Positions 53,588-62,164 of a stretch of DNA of 64,000 bases are shown here, piece after piece (position 1 is the stretch's first letter; each line of letters begins with the position of its first letter). Source of the DNA: Halorientalis persicus (GTDB lineage Archaea > Halobacteriota > Halobacteria > Halobacteriales > Haloarculaceae); the NCBI RefSeq assembly GCF_900110215.1, contig NZ_FOCX01000010.1, forward strand, positions 1 to 64,000, read 5' to 3'. The notes under the pieces were generated by a model. The model was not told the origin of the DNA. It did not search any database and saw nothing but the letters and a program-made list of their open reading frames with translations. The position numbers and the translations under genes are program-made.

Positions 53588-54742
53588 ATGGACTTCGAGC
53601 TTCCCAGCGAGATCGACCAGATCCGGGACGAAATCCAGCGGTTCGGTGAGAACGAGATCAAACCGGTCGCGAACGAGTACGACCGCGAGGAGAAATACCC
53701 ACAGGAGGTCATGGACAAGGCCGCCGAGATGGGGCTGATGGGTGCCCAGATTCCCGTCGAGTACGGCGGTGCCGGCTACTCGATGCTCGAAGCGGCGATC
53801 ATCTCTGAAGAGATGTTCGCCATCGACCCCGGGATCGCGCTCTGTCTCCAGTCGGCGTCGTTCGGTGCCGACGCAATCATGGAGTTCGGGACGGAAGACC
53901 AGAAAGAGGAGTACCTCGAACCCATCGGGACGGGCGAAGCCGTCATGGGTGCCGCGATTTCGGAGCCCCACGCGGGCTCGGACGTGTCCTCCATCTCGAC
54001 GGAGGCCGAGAAGGACGGCGACGAGTGGGTCATCAACGGCAACAAGATGTGGATCACCAACGGCTCGGTCGGGGACTACTTCGTCGTCCTCTGTCAGACC
54101 GACCCCGAGGCCGAGGGCCGCTACAACGGCTTCTCCCAGATCATCGTCGAATCGGATCGGGACGGCTTCGAGGCCGACAAGATCACCGGCAAGTTGGGGA
54201 TTCGTGCCTCCGACACCGCGGAACTGATCCTCGACGACGTGCGTGTGCCCGAGGAGAACCTCGTCGGCACGCCCGGGATGGGATTCCTCCAGCAGATGCA
54301 GTTCTTCGACGACACGCGGACCGGCGTCGCCGCGCAGGGTGTCGGGCTGGCCCGCGGTGCCGCCGAGCGCGCGCTGGAGTACGCCCAGGAACGCGAGCAG
54401 TTCGGCCAGCCCATCTCGGAGTTCCAGGCCATCCAGCACAAACTCGCCGAGATGTTCACCGACATCGAGGCCGCGCGCAACTTGACCTACAAGGCCGCGT
54501 GGTCGGTCGATCAGGACGAACAGATCACGAAGCTGGCGTCGATGGCCAAGGAGTACGCCTCCCGGGTCGCCGTCGACGTGGCCAACGAGGCCGTTCAGAT
54601 CCACGGCGGGGCCGGCTACGTCGACGACTTCGACGTCGAACGGTTCTACCGCGACGCCAAGATCCTCCAGATCTACGAGGGCACCACCGAAATCCAGAAG
54701 AACATCATCGGTCGCGAACTGCTCGGCAAGGGGATGTCGTAA
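53588..54742 (+). CDS. Acyl-CoA dehydrogenase 2
   Basis: 384 residues. Same motifs as its neighbours: GAAISEPHAGSDVSSI, QIHGGAGYVDDFDVERFYRD and catalytic Glu in QIYEGTTEIQKNII. Differences from copy 1 lie in the acyl-pocket helices (SEEMFAIDPGIALCLQSASFGADAIMEFG). Preceded by its own box A; the 150-bp spacer to copy 1 includes no gene. Chain-length preference unknown. Confidence 0.95.
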   Translation: MDFELPSEIDQIRDEIQRFGENEIKPVANEYDREEKYPQEVMDKAAEMGLMGAQIPVEYGGAGYSMLEAAIISEEMFAIDPGIALCLQSASFGADAIMEFGTEDQKEEYLEPIGTGEAVMGAAISEPHAGSDVSSISTEAEKDGDEWVINGNKMWITNGSVGDYFVVLCQTDPEAEGRYNGFSQIIVESDRDGFEADKITGKLGIRASDTAELILDDVRVPEENLVGTPGMGFLQQMQFFDDTRTGVAAQGVGLARGAAERALEYAQEREQFGQPISEFQAIQHKLAEMFTDIEAARNLTYKAAWSVDQDEQITKLASMAKEYASRVAVDVANEAVQIHGGAGYVDDFDVERFYRDAKILQIYEGTTEIQKNIIGRELLGKGMS

Positions 54743-54835
54743 ACCGACGGTCACCGATCCGAGTGTTTTCTTAACGCTGTTAAACGCACCACGGTTTTAT
54801 TGTTCACTGGTAACTACAGTGCTAGCGATACGCCA

Positions 54836-55990
54836 ATGGACTTCGAGCTTTCAGACGAACTGCAACAGATCCGGGAGGAGGTTCGCCGCTTTGGCGAGAA
54901 CGAGATCGAGCCGGTCGCCAGCGAGTACGACGAGAAAGAGAAGACGCCCCACGAGTTGATCGAGAAGGGGGCGGAGATGGGGCTGACAGGAGCGCAGATC
55001 CCCGTCGAGTACGGTGGTGCCGGCTACGACGCGCTGGAAGTCGCGATCATCATCGAAGAACTGTATTCGATCGACCCGGGCTGTGCCGGTGCGATTCTCG
55101 GGACGGCCTTCGGGAGCGAGGCCATCGTCGGCTTTGGCACCGAGGAGCAGAAAGAGGCGTACCTCCCGCCGCTGGCCAAGGGCGAGGCGATCATGGGGTC
55201 GGCGATCTCCGAACCCGACACCGGCTCGGACGTGTCCTCGATCTCCACGCGCGCCGAGAAGGACGGCGACGAGTGGGTCATCAACGGCAACAAGATGTGG
55301 ATCACCAACGGCTCGGTCGGGGACTATTTCGTGGTCCTGTGCCGGACTGACCCCGACGCGGAGGGCCGCTACAACGGCTTCTCACAGATCATCGTCGAAT
55401 CGGATCGGGACGGCTTCGAGAGCGACAAGATCACTGGCAAGTTGGGGATTCGTGCCTCCGACACCGCAGAGCTGATCCTCGACGACGTGCGCGTGCCCGA
55501 GGAGAATCTGGTGGGCACCGAGGGCATGGGCTTTTTACAGCAGATGCAGTTTTTCGACGAGACTCGGACCCAGGTCGCGGCCCAGGCCGTCGGGGTCGCG
55601 AAGGGGGCCGCCGAGCGTGCCCGTGACTACGCACAGGAGCGCGAGCAGTTCGGCCAGCCCATCTCGGAGTTCCAGGCCATCCAGCACAAACTCGCCGAGA
55701 TGTTCACCGACACGGAGGCCGCGCGGGGCCTGACCCTGAAGTCGGCCTGGAGCGTCGACAACGCGGACGAACAACTGACCACGCTGGCGTCGATGGCCAA
55801 GGAATACGCCTCCCGGGTCGCCGTCGACGTGGCCAACGAGGCCGTCCAGATCCACGGCGGGGCCGGCTACGTCGACGACTTCGACGCCGAACGGTTCTAC
55901 CGTGACGCCAAGATCATGCAGATCTACGAGGGCACCACCGAGATCCAGAAGAACATCATCGCCCGCGAACTGCTCGGCAAGGGGATGTAG
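54836..55990 (+). CDS. Acyl-CoA dehydrogenase 3
   Basis: 384 residues from ATG 54836. GSAISEPDTGSDVSSI (Asp instead of His-Ala), EELYSIDPGCAGAILGTAFGSEAIVGFG and QIYEGTTEIQKNII are seen. It differs most from copies 1 and 2 in the N-terminal half; the C-terminal FAD/dimer half is nearly identical to copy 2, even at nucleotide level. A box A (GTTTTATT, 54794-54801) gives a ~13-nt leader. Confidence 0.95.
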   Translation: MDFELSDELQQIREEVRRFGENEIEPVASEYDEKEKTPHELIEKGAEMGLTGAQIPVEYGGAGYDALEVAIIIEELYSIDPGCAGAILGTAFGSEAIVGFGTEEQKEAYLPPLAKGEAIMGSAISEPDTGSDVSSISTRAEKDGDEWVINGNKMWITNGSVGDYFVVLCRTDPDAEGRYNGFSQIIVESDRDGFESDKITGKLGIRASDTAELILDDVRVPEENLVGTEGMGFLQQMQFFDETRTQVAAQAVGVAKGAAERARDYAQEREQFGQPISEFQAIQHKLAEMFTDTEAARGLTLKSAWSVDNADEQLTTLASMAKEYASRVAVDVANEAVQIHGGAGYVDDFDAERFYRDAKIMQIYEGTTEIQKNIIARELLGKGM

Positions 55991-56052
55991 GCCCCTGGGA
56001 GCGGCCCGTAGCCTGAGTCGGTACGGCCTCGCCCGCGTCCGTTCCGGACAGC

Positions 56053-56060
56053 ATTTATAC
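56053..56060 (+). promoter_or_regulatory. Box A of the uORF-cysE transcript
   Basis: ATTTATAC is centred ~30 nt before ATG 56087. Transcription should begin at ~56083-56087, i.e. at the first codon of the short upstream ORF. Confidence 0.55.
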
Positions 56061-56086
56061 GACGGCGACGACGAGTTAGCTATATC

Positions 56087-56164
56087 ATGCGCGTCCAGCG
56101 TTCGCGTGCGACAGCCTCGCTCCCGACCAGCCTCGCCGACCGGCAGGGCTGTTGCCGGTGCTGA
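56087..56164 (+). CDS. Short upstream ORF ending Cys-Cys-Arg-Cys, candidate cysteine-sensing leader peptide
   Basis: 25 codons, ATG 56087 to TGA 56162-56164; the peptide ends Gly-Cys-Cys-Arg-Cys. Three of the last four codons are Cys (TGT TGC CGG TGC), whereas Cys is rare in haloarchaeal proteins. It is leaderless and lies 57 bp upstream of cysE, the enzyme committing serine to cysteine. The final CGGTGC (56156-56161) can pair with GCACCG (56187-56192), so ribosome position would control RNA structure before cysE. Mechanism inferred by analogy to Cys-rich leader ORFs in mycobacteria. Confidence 0.6.
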   Translation: MRVQRSRATASLPTSLADRQGCCRC

Positions 56165-56221
56165 CTTCCTTCTCGACCCGCTGGACGCACCGACAGTCCC
56201 CACCTCACATCACCCAACACA

Positions 56222-56824
56222 ATGTTCGACCGACTCGACAACATCAGGAAACACGTCACGGAAGACGTCCGCACCGCACTGGCGAAAGACCCCGCGGCAA
56301 AGAGCGCGCTGGAGGTCGCCCTGCTGTATCCGGGCCTCCACGCCGTCTGGCTCTATCGCATCGCTCACTTCCTCTGGACCGGCGACCACCAGCTGGCCGC
56401 CCGCGCGCTCTCGGAGATCGCCCGGTTTCTCACCGGCGTGGAGATCCACCCGGCCGCGACCATCGGCCGCCGGCTGTTCATCGACCACGGCCACGGGGTC
56501 GTAATCGGCGAGACCGCCGATATCGGTGACGACGTGCTCATGTACCACGGCGTGACGCTGGGCGGAAACTCCATGCGCCAGTCGAAACGCCACCCGACGG
56601 TCGAGGACTGTGCGACGCTGGGCGCGAAGGCCACACTGCTGGGCGACATCGCGATCGGCGAGGGTGCGACCGTCGGTGCCGGCTCCGTCGTCACCGAGTC
56701 GATTCCGCCGGGCGCGACGGCGAAAGGCGTCCCCGCGGAGATCACGGCGCGGGCCGGTCCGTCCGAGGAAGCGACGAACCCGACGACGGCCGGGTCCGAG
56801 CCCCACTGGCTGGCCGACTGCTGA
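56222..56824 (+). CDS. cysE: Serine O-acetyltransferase
   Basis: 200 residues. Makes O-acetylserine for cysteine synthesis. Left-handed beta-helix hexapeptide repeats: GVEIHPAATIGRRLFIDHGHGVVIGETADIGDDVLMYHGVTLGG, KRHPTVEDCATLGAKATLLG and VGAGSVVTESIPPGATAKGVPAEI. Catalytic His are in DHGHG and YHGVTLGG. The ATG has no Shine-Dalgarno and is preceded by a Cys-rich leader ORF. No cysK adjoins it. Confidence 0.95.
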   Translation: MFDRLDNIRKHVTEDVRTALAKDPAAKSALEVALLYPGLHAVWLYRIAHFLWTGDHQLAARALSEIARFLTGVEIHPAATIGRRLFIDHGHGVVIGETADIGDDVLMYHGVTLGGNSMRQSKRHPTVEDCATLGAKATLLGDIAIGEGATVGAGSVVTESIPPGATAKGVPAEITARAGPSEEATNPTTAGSEPHWLADC

Positions 56825-56860
56825 CGGAACGCATTTTGCCGTCCGCCCCGAGATTGAGAC

Positions 56861-57472
56861 GTGACAGGTCCACACGAGGAGCTGGCGACCGACGCGTATC
56901 TCGGGCCGGTGATCGAGGCCCACGGTCGGCTGACGATCGAGCCGGCCGCGGACTTCTTCCAGCGGTTCGTCACCTCGATTCTCCGCCAGCAGGTGTCGAT
57001 GGCCTCGGCCGCCGCCACCCGAGAGCGACTGTTCGACGCCGTCGAGGTGACGCCCGGTGGCATCCGCGAGGCCGACGACGACGTGCTTCAGGACGCCGGC
57101 CTCTCCCGACAGAAGACCCGCTACGTCAACAACGTCGCTTGGGCCTTCGAGCAGCGGGGCTGGAGCAAGGCCCACTTCGAGGGGATGGACGACGACGCGG
57201 TACGGGCCGAGTTGACCGACGTGACCGGCGTCGGGACGTGGACCGCGAATATGCAACTGCTGTTCTCACTGGCCCGTGCGGACGTGTTCCCCGTCGGCGA
57301 CCTCGGGGTCCGCAAGGGGATGGACACCCTCTTCGACGCCGATCTGACGCGGGCCGAGATGGTCGAAGAAGCCGAGCGCTGGCGACCCTACCGGAGCTAC
57401 GCGAGCCTCTACCTGTGGCGCGTCGAGGAGGACATCGCCGAGAGCGTGGCGGAAGTCGTCGGCGAGGACTAG
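56861..57472 (+). CDS. DNA-3-methyladenine glycosylase II-like (AlkA), HhH-GPD family
   Basis: 203 residues from GTG 56861. Helix-hairpin-helix with catalytic Asp: LTDVTGVGTWTANMQLL followed by DVFPVGDLGVRKGM (Asp in PVGDLG). N-terminal YLGPVIEAHGRLTIEPAADFFQRFVTSILRQQVS is family-typical. Repairs alkylated bases. It follows cysE by 36 bp; cotranscription is possible. The TAG stop overlaps the convergent UspA by CTAG. Confidence 0.9.
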   Translation: MTGPHEELATDAYLGPVIEAHGRLTIEPAADFFQRFVTSILRQQVSMASAAATRERLFDAVEVTPGGIREADDDVLQDAGLSRQKTRYVNNVAWAFEQRGWSKAHFEGMDDDAVRAELTDVTGVGTWTANMQLLFSLARADVFPVGDLGVRKGMDTLFDADLTRAEMVEEAERWRPYRSYASLYLWRVEEDIAESVAEVVGED

Positions 57473-57885
57473 ACCGCGAAGACGGGGCGGCTGGCGTCCC
57501 GGAGCACGCGCTCGACGACGCTCCCGATGTTCCCCTCCGAGTGGGTCTTGCCCTGAAAGCCCATCACGATGGCGTCGGCATCGATCTCGTCGGCGTAGTC
57601 GATGATCTGACGGTGTGGCACGCCGTGACAGTTCCGCGTCTCGGCCTCGACTCCCTCGTTCTCGGCGCGTTCGGTCAGGGTCTTGAGGTAGCCGTGGCCG
57701 GTGTCCTCGATTTCGTCGATCACCAGTTCCGTGCTGCTCAGTCCGGGTTCCCCGTACAGGCGTGTGTCGACGACGAAGATCGAGTACAGCGTCGCGTCGA
57801 ACCGCTCGGCGAGTTCGAGGCCGTGTTCGATGGCCCGGTTTGCCCCGTCGCTCCCGTCGATAGGGACCAGAATCGTGTCGTACAT
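57469..57885 (-). CDS. Universal stress protein, UspA family
   Basis: 138 residues. First strand TILVPIDGSDGANRAIEHGLELA, and the ATP loop GFQGKTHSEGNIGSVVERVLRDASRPV. A typical single-domain UspA. It is separate from the RimK-type gene (130-bp gap). Overlaps the AlkA gene by CTAG. Confidence 0.95.
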   Translation of the reverse strand: MYDTILVPIDGSDGANRAIEHGLELAERFDATLYSIFVVDTRLYGEPGLSSTELVIDEIEDTGHGYLKTLTERAENEGVEAETRNCHGVPHRQIIDYADEIDADAIVMGFQGKTHSEGNIGSVVERVLRDASRPVFAV

Positions 57886-58015
57886 ATCGGCCCTGGGGCC
57901 GCCATCGGCATAGTTAGAAAGTGGCTGTCCGAGCGGCGGTCGGACTCCGGCACGATCCGCCCCGGACTGGCGCGCTCGTCTCCGAGTCGCTGGTCGGTAG
58001 GAACGACTTACCGAG

Positions 58016-59371
58016 TCACTCTTCGGTGTCTTCCTCTTCTTCGGTGTCGACCTCGGTCGCGGAACGGTCGGCGCGGCGCGTCACGTCGACGTGGTAGTGT
58101 TCGAGGATGTCCCGACCGAGCAGGAGGGGGTAATCCATGTGCCCCCGATCTTCGACGCTGGCGGTGACGGTGTGCTGGCTGCCACCGATACCGACCACGA
58201 GGTCGACGACGGGTCGCGAGCGACCCTCCTTGACGCTCCCCGACCGGATCTTCACGATGTCCTTGATCGGGCCGGTCCCGATGTCGGCGGCCAGCGACGC
58301 GTCGATACTGGTCCGGGTCGCGCCCGTGTCGGATTTCGCGTAGACGGTCTCGGCCCCGCGGGTGCCCCGGACGACGACTTCCTCGGTGTAGCCGATCACG
58401 ACCGGATCGGTCGAGTCGGTGGTCTCGGGTTCGGGCATACAGTCCGGCCGGGAGTCGTCCAGCGTCGTCGCCAGGTCCGCGGCGGCCTCGTCGTCGACGC
58501 TCCCGCCCGCTCGTTCGATGGCGAGTCTGGCGATGTAGGGCGCGGGGCTGATCCCGGTCGCGCCGAACAGCCCCTTGAACCCGGCGGTGGGGTTGACCTC
58601 CAGCACGTACCAGCCGTCCGCGCCCTCGATCACGTCGACGCCGGCGTAGTCGAGACCGACAGCCTCGGTGGCCCGCCGTGCGATCTCGCCGACCTCGGCG
58701 GGCAACTCGTCGGTCACGTCGGCAGTTTTACCGCCCAGCGCGACGTTGGCCCGCCACTCCTCGCCCTGGGCGGTACGGGACATCGCGGCGATTACCTCGT
58801 CGTCGACGACGTAGACCCGGAGGTCGCTGTGGCGGTCGTCCGTTTTGAGAAACTCCTGGAGGAACGCCTGTCGCGGGCCGACCTGTGCGTTGACGGTGTT
58901 GCCGGCGTCGACCTTCCAGGCCCCGCCGCCGTGGGTGCCGATGGCGGTCTTGTAGACGGCGGTGTCGCCGAAGCGTTCCCGGTCGGCGTCGAGTCGGTCG
59001 TTCGACAGCGCCAGCAGGGCGTCGGGAACCGGGACGCCGGCCTCGGCGAGCGCGGTGGCTGTGGCGAACTTGTAGGTCGCGGTCAGCGTCGGTCCGGGTG
59101 GGTTGAGCATCGGCCGCAGGTTGGCGATGGTAGCCGCCAGGCCGAGCCCCTCCGCGGGCTGTTCCTGTTTCGAGAGCAGGAGGCGGTTGACGATCACGTC
59201 GGCGTCCGGTTCGAGGACCGCACGGCCCTCGCGAACGTCGATCGCGGTGTTCTCGGCACGGAGCCACTCGGCCTCGTAGCCCAGCGCTGAAACGGCGTTA
59301 CAAATCGCCTTCGACTCCTTGCTGGTGTGGAGGCTGAGGACGCCGATGGTGGGGTCCGTCGCGTCGGTCAT
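58016..59371 (-). CDS. RimK-type ATP-grasp ligase fused to a retropepsin-like (RimB) domain
   Basis: 451 residues. Residues ~1-290 are an ATP-grasp ligase of the RimK family (LLLSKQEQ, VYKTAIGTHGGGAW, DYAGVDVIEGADGWYVLEVNPTAGFKGL with Mg ligands). Residues ~325-435 match the ATP-dependent zinc protease/RimB superfamily: EVVVRGTRGAETVYAKSDTGATRTSI (retropepsin-like DTGA) and DYPLLLGRDIL. In bacteria the two are separate but neighbouring proteins. The acidic tail EEEEDTEE is halophile-like. Divergent from the desuccinylase-like gene, a common partner. Confidence 0.9.
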   Translation of the reverse strand: MTDATDPTIGVLSLHTSKESKAICNAVSALGYEAEWLRAENTAIDVREGRAVLEPDADVIVNRLLLSKQEQPAEGLGLAATIANLRPMLNPPGPTLTATYKFATATALAEAGVPVPDALLALSNDRLDADRERFGDTAVYKTAIGTHGGGAWKVDAGNTVNAQVGPRQAFLQEFLKTDDRHSDLRVYVVDDEVIAAMSRTAQGEEWRANVALGGKTADVTDELPAEVGEIARRATEAVGLDYAGVDVIEGADGWYVLEVNPTAGFKGLFGATGISPAPYIARLAIERAGGSVDDEAAADLATTLDDSRPDCMPEPETTDSTDPVVIGYTEEVVVRGTRGAETVYAKSDTGATRTSIDASLAADIGTGPIKDIVKIRSGSVKEGRSRPVVDLVVGIGGSQHTVTASVEDRGHMDYPLLLGRDILEHYHVDVTRRADRSATEVDTEEEEDTEE

Positions 59372-59474
59372 GCTTGAGGGTACACCTGGCCGACCGTATG
59401 TGTGCTGATCGGTTGGGCGCGGCGAGTTTCCGGACTCGAACCGTGTGAACGGTTTTTGTACCTGCCCGCCTCAC

Positions 59475-59480
59475 AGGAGG
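59475..59480 (+). promoter_or_regulatory. Shine-Dalgarno site deciding the start of the desuccinylase-like gene
   Basis: AGGAGG at 59475-59480 is 2 nt before ATG 59483; it is one of few clear ribosome sites in this window and favours that ATG. The spacing is short, so it may act only weakly. Confidence 0.4.
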
Positions 59481-59482
59481 CT

Positions 59483-60493
59483 ATGGCCGAGGGGGTCTTC
59501 ACGTACAGCGGCGGCCGGGTCGAGCCCGGCGAGACAGACGACATCCGCTACCCGGTCAGCGAGACGTATCTCGGTGACCCGATCCGCATCCCGGTGACGA
59601 TCATCAACGGCGAGAAGCCGGGCCCGACCGTCTTCCTCAGCGCGGCCGTCCACGGTGACGAGCTCAACGGGATCGAGGTGGTCCGCGAAGTGGCCCAGGA
59701 GTGGAGTCACGAGGGCCTCGAAGGCACGCTCGTCTGTCTGCCCGTCCTGAACGTCCCGGGATTCATGGCTCAGGAGCGCTACCTGCCGATCTACGACCGC
59801 GATCTCAACCGCTCCTTTCCGGGCGCGGAAGACAGCACCAGCGCCCGCCGGATGGCCGCCCGGATATTCTCGGAGTTCGTCGAACCCTGCGACCTCGGGA
59901 TCGACTTCCACACCTCCACCCGGGGTCGCACCAATATGCTCCACGTCCGTGCCGACACCGACGACCCGCAGGTCGGCCGTCTCGCCAAGGCATTCGCATC
60001 GCACGTCATCATCTCCAGTCAGGGGCCTGGCGGGTCGCTCCGCCGGGAGGCGACCGACGCTGGCGTGCCGACGATCACCGTCGAGATGGGCGAAGCCCAC
60101 CGCTTCCAGCGTGACCTGATCGACTGCGCGCTCGACGGTGTGGTGAGCGTCCTCGCCGAGTACGGCCTCCGCCCGATCGACGCCGTCCGCTGGCCCGGCT
60201 GGCGGACCATCGTCCGCGATCAGGACGAGAAGACGTGGCTTCGCGCCAACGCCGGCGGCGTCGTCGAGATGCACCACACACAGGGCGCGCTGGTCCACGA
60301 AGGCGACCGCATCTGCACGATCACGAACCCATTCAAGGCCGAATCCGATACCGTGCGTGCCCCGTTCGACGGCGTCATCGTCGGCGTCCTGGAAAATCCC
60401 CTGGTGTACCCGGGGAACCCGCTCTGTCACCTCGTCCGCCTCGACGCCGACACGCTCCGGGCAGTCGAACAGGAACAACCCAACGCGGAGTAG
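59483..60493 (+). CDS. Succinylglutamate desuccinylase/aspartoacylase family protein
   Basis: 336 residues from ATG 59483. Zinc His/Glu in LSAAVHGDELNGIEV (~53-67), DLNRSFPGAED, DLGIDFHTSTRGRTN (second His) and VEMGEAHRFQRD. The C-terminal ~80 residues (GGVVEMHHTQGALVHEGDRI ... APFDGVIVGVLENPLVYPGNPL) add a biotinyl/lipoyl-like barrel, typical of the subfamily that travels with RimK. A substrate modified by the RimK partner is possible. Confidence 0.9.
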   Translation: MAEGVFTYSGGRVEPGETDDIRYPVSETYLGDPIRIPVTIINGEKPGPTVFLSAAVHGDELNGIEVVREVAQEWSHEGLEGTLVCLPVLNVPGFMAQERYLPIYDRDLNRSFPGAEDSTSARRMAARIFSEFVEPCDLGIDFHTSTRGRTNMLHVRADTDDPQVGRLAKAFASHVIISSQGPGGSLRREATDAGVPTITVEMGEAHRFQRDLIDCALDGVVSVLAEYGLRPIDAVRWPGWRTIVRDQDEKTWLRANAGGVVEMHHTQGALVHEGDRICTITNPFKAESDTVRAPFDGVIVGVLENPLVYPGNPLCHLVRLDADTLRAVEQEQPNAE

Positions 60494-60517
60494 GAGGCGT
60501 GGTGGCGTCGAGCGCGA

Positions 60518-61162
60518 TCAGCTTCCGGTCTCGTGTTCGAGTCCGTTCAGTAGCGTCACGACGCGGTCTTCCTCGCTGTCGACCCGCTCGGGATAGATGG
60601 CGACGACACCGATGTAGTCGCTCCCGTGTTTGAACTTGCCGGCGTGGATGACCACGTCGACTTCCTGTCCGGCCAGCGTCGCGGTGCCGTCGAACTGTGA
60701 GATCGAACGCTCGGAGCCCAGCACCGAGACGTTCCGATTGCCGGTCTGGTTGCCGACGGAGATACCCTCGTAGCCGGTGTTGAATCGGGTGAGAATGTCT
60801 TTCTCCGACATCTCCGAGAGCGGATTGAGCGTCTGCCCGGCGATCTCGATCTGCGGGCTAGAGAAGGCGACGAACACCGCGGCACGCTGTTCGCCGACCG
60901 GTTCCAGCCCGACCTGTCGTTCGTACTGTGCGAGCCAGTTGGTCACGACGACTTCGCGTGTCTGGCCCGCGGCGGAGAACTCCCGTGACGCGTTCTTGTC
61001 GGTGACGTTGGTCTCTTCGTAGCCGGTGTCTTCGAGTGAGGCGTCGGAGACGGTCGCTTTCGAGGCGGTAAAGGAGAGCGCCTCCGTTCCGAGGAGGAAG
61101 CCACACCCCGCCAAGGTCATCAGTCCCGCGACGGCCACTGCTGCCAATATTCGCCTGCGCAT
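60518..61162 (-). CDS. DUF6517 family lipoprotein
   Basis: 214 residues. N-terminal signal RRRILAAVAVAGLMTLAGCGF with lipobox LAGC (Cys20); then a hydrophobic/acidic beta-rich domain: SFTASKATVSDASLEDTGYEETNV, VVVTNWLAQYERQ, VFVAFSSPQIEIAG and VDVVIHAGKFKHGSDYIGVVAIYP. Haloarchaeal-specific; I identify it as DUF6517. Likely on the outer face of the membrane. Convergent with the preceding gene (24-bp gap). Confidence 0.85.
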   Translation of the reverse strand: MRRRILAAVAVAGLMTLAGCGFLLGTEALSFTASKATVSDASLEDTGYEETNVTDKNASREFSAAGQTREVVVTNWLAQYERQVGLEPVGEQRAAVFVAFSSPQIEIAGQTLNPLSEMSEKDILTRFNTGYEGISVGNQTGNRNVSVLGSERSISQFDGTATLAGQEVDVVIHAGKFKHGSDYIGVVAIYPERVDSEEDRVVTLLNGLEHETGS

Positions 61163-61365
61163 GGTGTACCAGTCAGTTTATGGAGATGAGCGCCACCAAT
61201 ATACGTTTCGGCCGGGAGAGTCGCCTGTGGTTTGTGGGAGCGTCACGGTCGCATCCGGGGAGAGGTGGACGAACGGGACCGAACACGTCGTCGAACCGGA
61301 CAGTTGGAACCGAACGTGAGCGGGCCGTCGGGGGCTGAAAAGTGGGATCCGGAAGCGAGGTAGAA

Positions 61366-61375
61366 ACTACTATAC
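61366..61375 (+). promoter_or_regulatory. Box A of the sdh operon
   Basis: ACTACTATAC is centred ~31 nt before ATG 61402; near-leaderless initiation of the sdhCDBA transcript is inferred. The 200 bp upstream (61163-61365) show no other gene. Confidence 0.5.
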
Positions 61376-61401
61376 ACCCCCAGTACCTGCCCACGAACGT
61401 T

Positions 61402-61794
61402 ATGAGTCAGTCGTACGACCGGGGCACCATCGAGGACTTCGGCCGGTGGAAGGAGTTCTCGGCCGGCATGTGGGCCTGGATCTTCCACAAGTTCTCCGGC
61501 TGGGTGCTGATCGGGTACTTATTCACACACATCGCGGTGTTGAGCACTGCGACCCAGAGTGGGACGATGTACACGCAGACGATCCGTGGGTTGGAATCGC
61601 TCGCCGTCGTCCGCGTCCTCGAGGTCGGCCTGCTCGCGGTCGCCGTGTTCCACATCCTCAACGGCGTCCGCTTGCTGTTCGTCGACCTCGGCGTCGGACT
61701 GGAGGCACAGGACAAGAGTTTCTACGCATCGCTCGTCGTCTCGGCGGCCATCGTCGTCGCGAGCGTGCCGACCTTCCTCGCGGGGGCGTTCTAA
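61402..61794 (+). CDS. sdhC: Succinate dehydrogenase cytochrome b subunit
   Basis: 130 residues from ATG 61402. SdhC-type: [25 protein letters not shown] with conserved Ser/His, three membrane helices and [15 protein letters not shown] (axial heme His). Binds heme b and quinone with SdhD and anchors complex II. First gene of sdhCDBA. Confidence 0.95.
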   Translation: MSQSYDRGTIEDFGRWKEFSAGMWAWIFHKFSGWVLIGYLFTHIAVLSTATQSGTMYTQTIRGLESLAVVRVLEVGLLAVAVFHILNGVRLLFVDLGVGLEAQDKSFYASLVVSAAIVVASVPTFLAGAF

Positions 61795-61795
61795 C

Positions 61796-62164
61796 ATGGC
61801 CGAACACTACTCCTCCTTCGAGTACAAGGGGACGCGGTGGTTCCTCCAGCGGATCACCGCCGTGTTCCTGATCGGCGTCCTCGCGTTCCACTTCATGCTG
61901 TTGCACTTCGTCAACCACGCCGCCGAAGTTACATTCCTGGGGACCCAAGCCCGGATGCAACAGGTCGGCTACTTCGGCACGATGATCGCGTTCCTCGTGA
62001 CCGCGACCTTCCACGGCGTCAACGGCGTCTACAACGCCCTGATCAACCAGGGCCTCACCGGCACGCGAAAGCAGGTCGTCAAGTGGGTTCTGGTCGTCGC
62101 GAGCGGCGTGTTGATCGCCCAGGGCGTCCGGACCGCACTCTACATGGCAGGGATCATTGCATGA
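61796..62164 (+). CDS. sdhD: Succinate dehydrogenase membrane subunit
   Basis: 122 residues from ATG 61796, one base after the sdhC stop. Three helices: RWFLQRITAVFLIGVLAFHFMLLHFVNHA (possible heme His), GTMIAFLVTATFHGVNGVYNALI (conserved HG.NG) and VVKWVLVVASGVLIAQGV. Its TGA overlaps the sdhB start (ATGA). Confidence 0.95.
   Translation: MAEHYSSFEYKGTRWFLQRITAVFLIGVLAFHFMLLHFVNHAAEVTFLGTQARMQQVGYFGTMIAFLVTATFHGVNGVYNALINQGLTGTRKQVVKWVLVVASGVLIAQGVRTALYMAGIIA

Noticed and set aside
53504..54754. A 416-codon frame antisense to acyl-CoA dehydrogenase 2, similar to ones opposite copies 1 and 3
   Set aside because: The similarity among these antisense frames only mirrors the sense paralogy.
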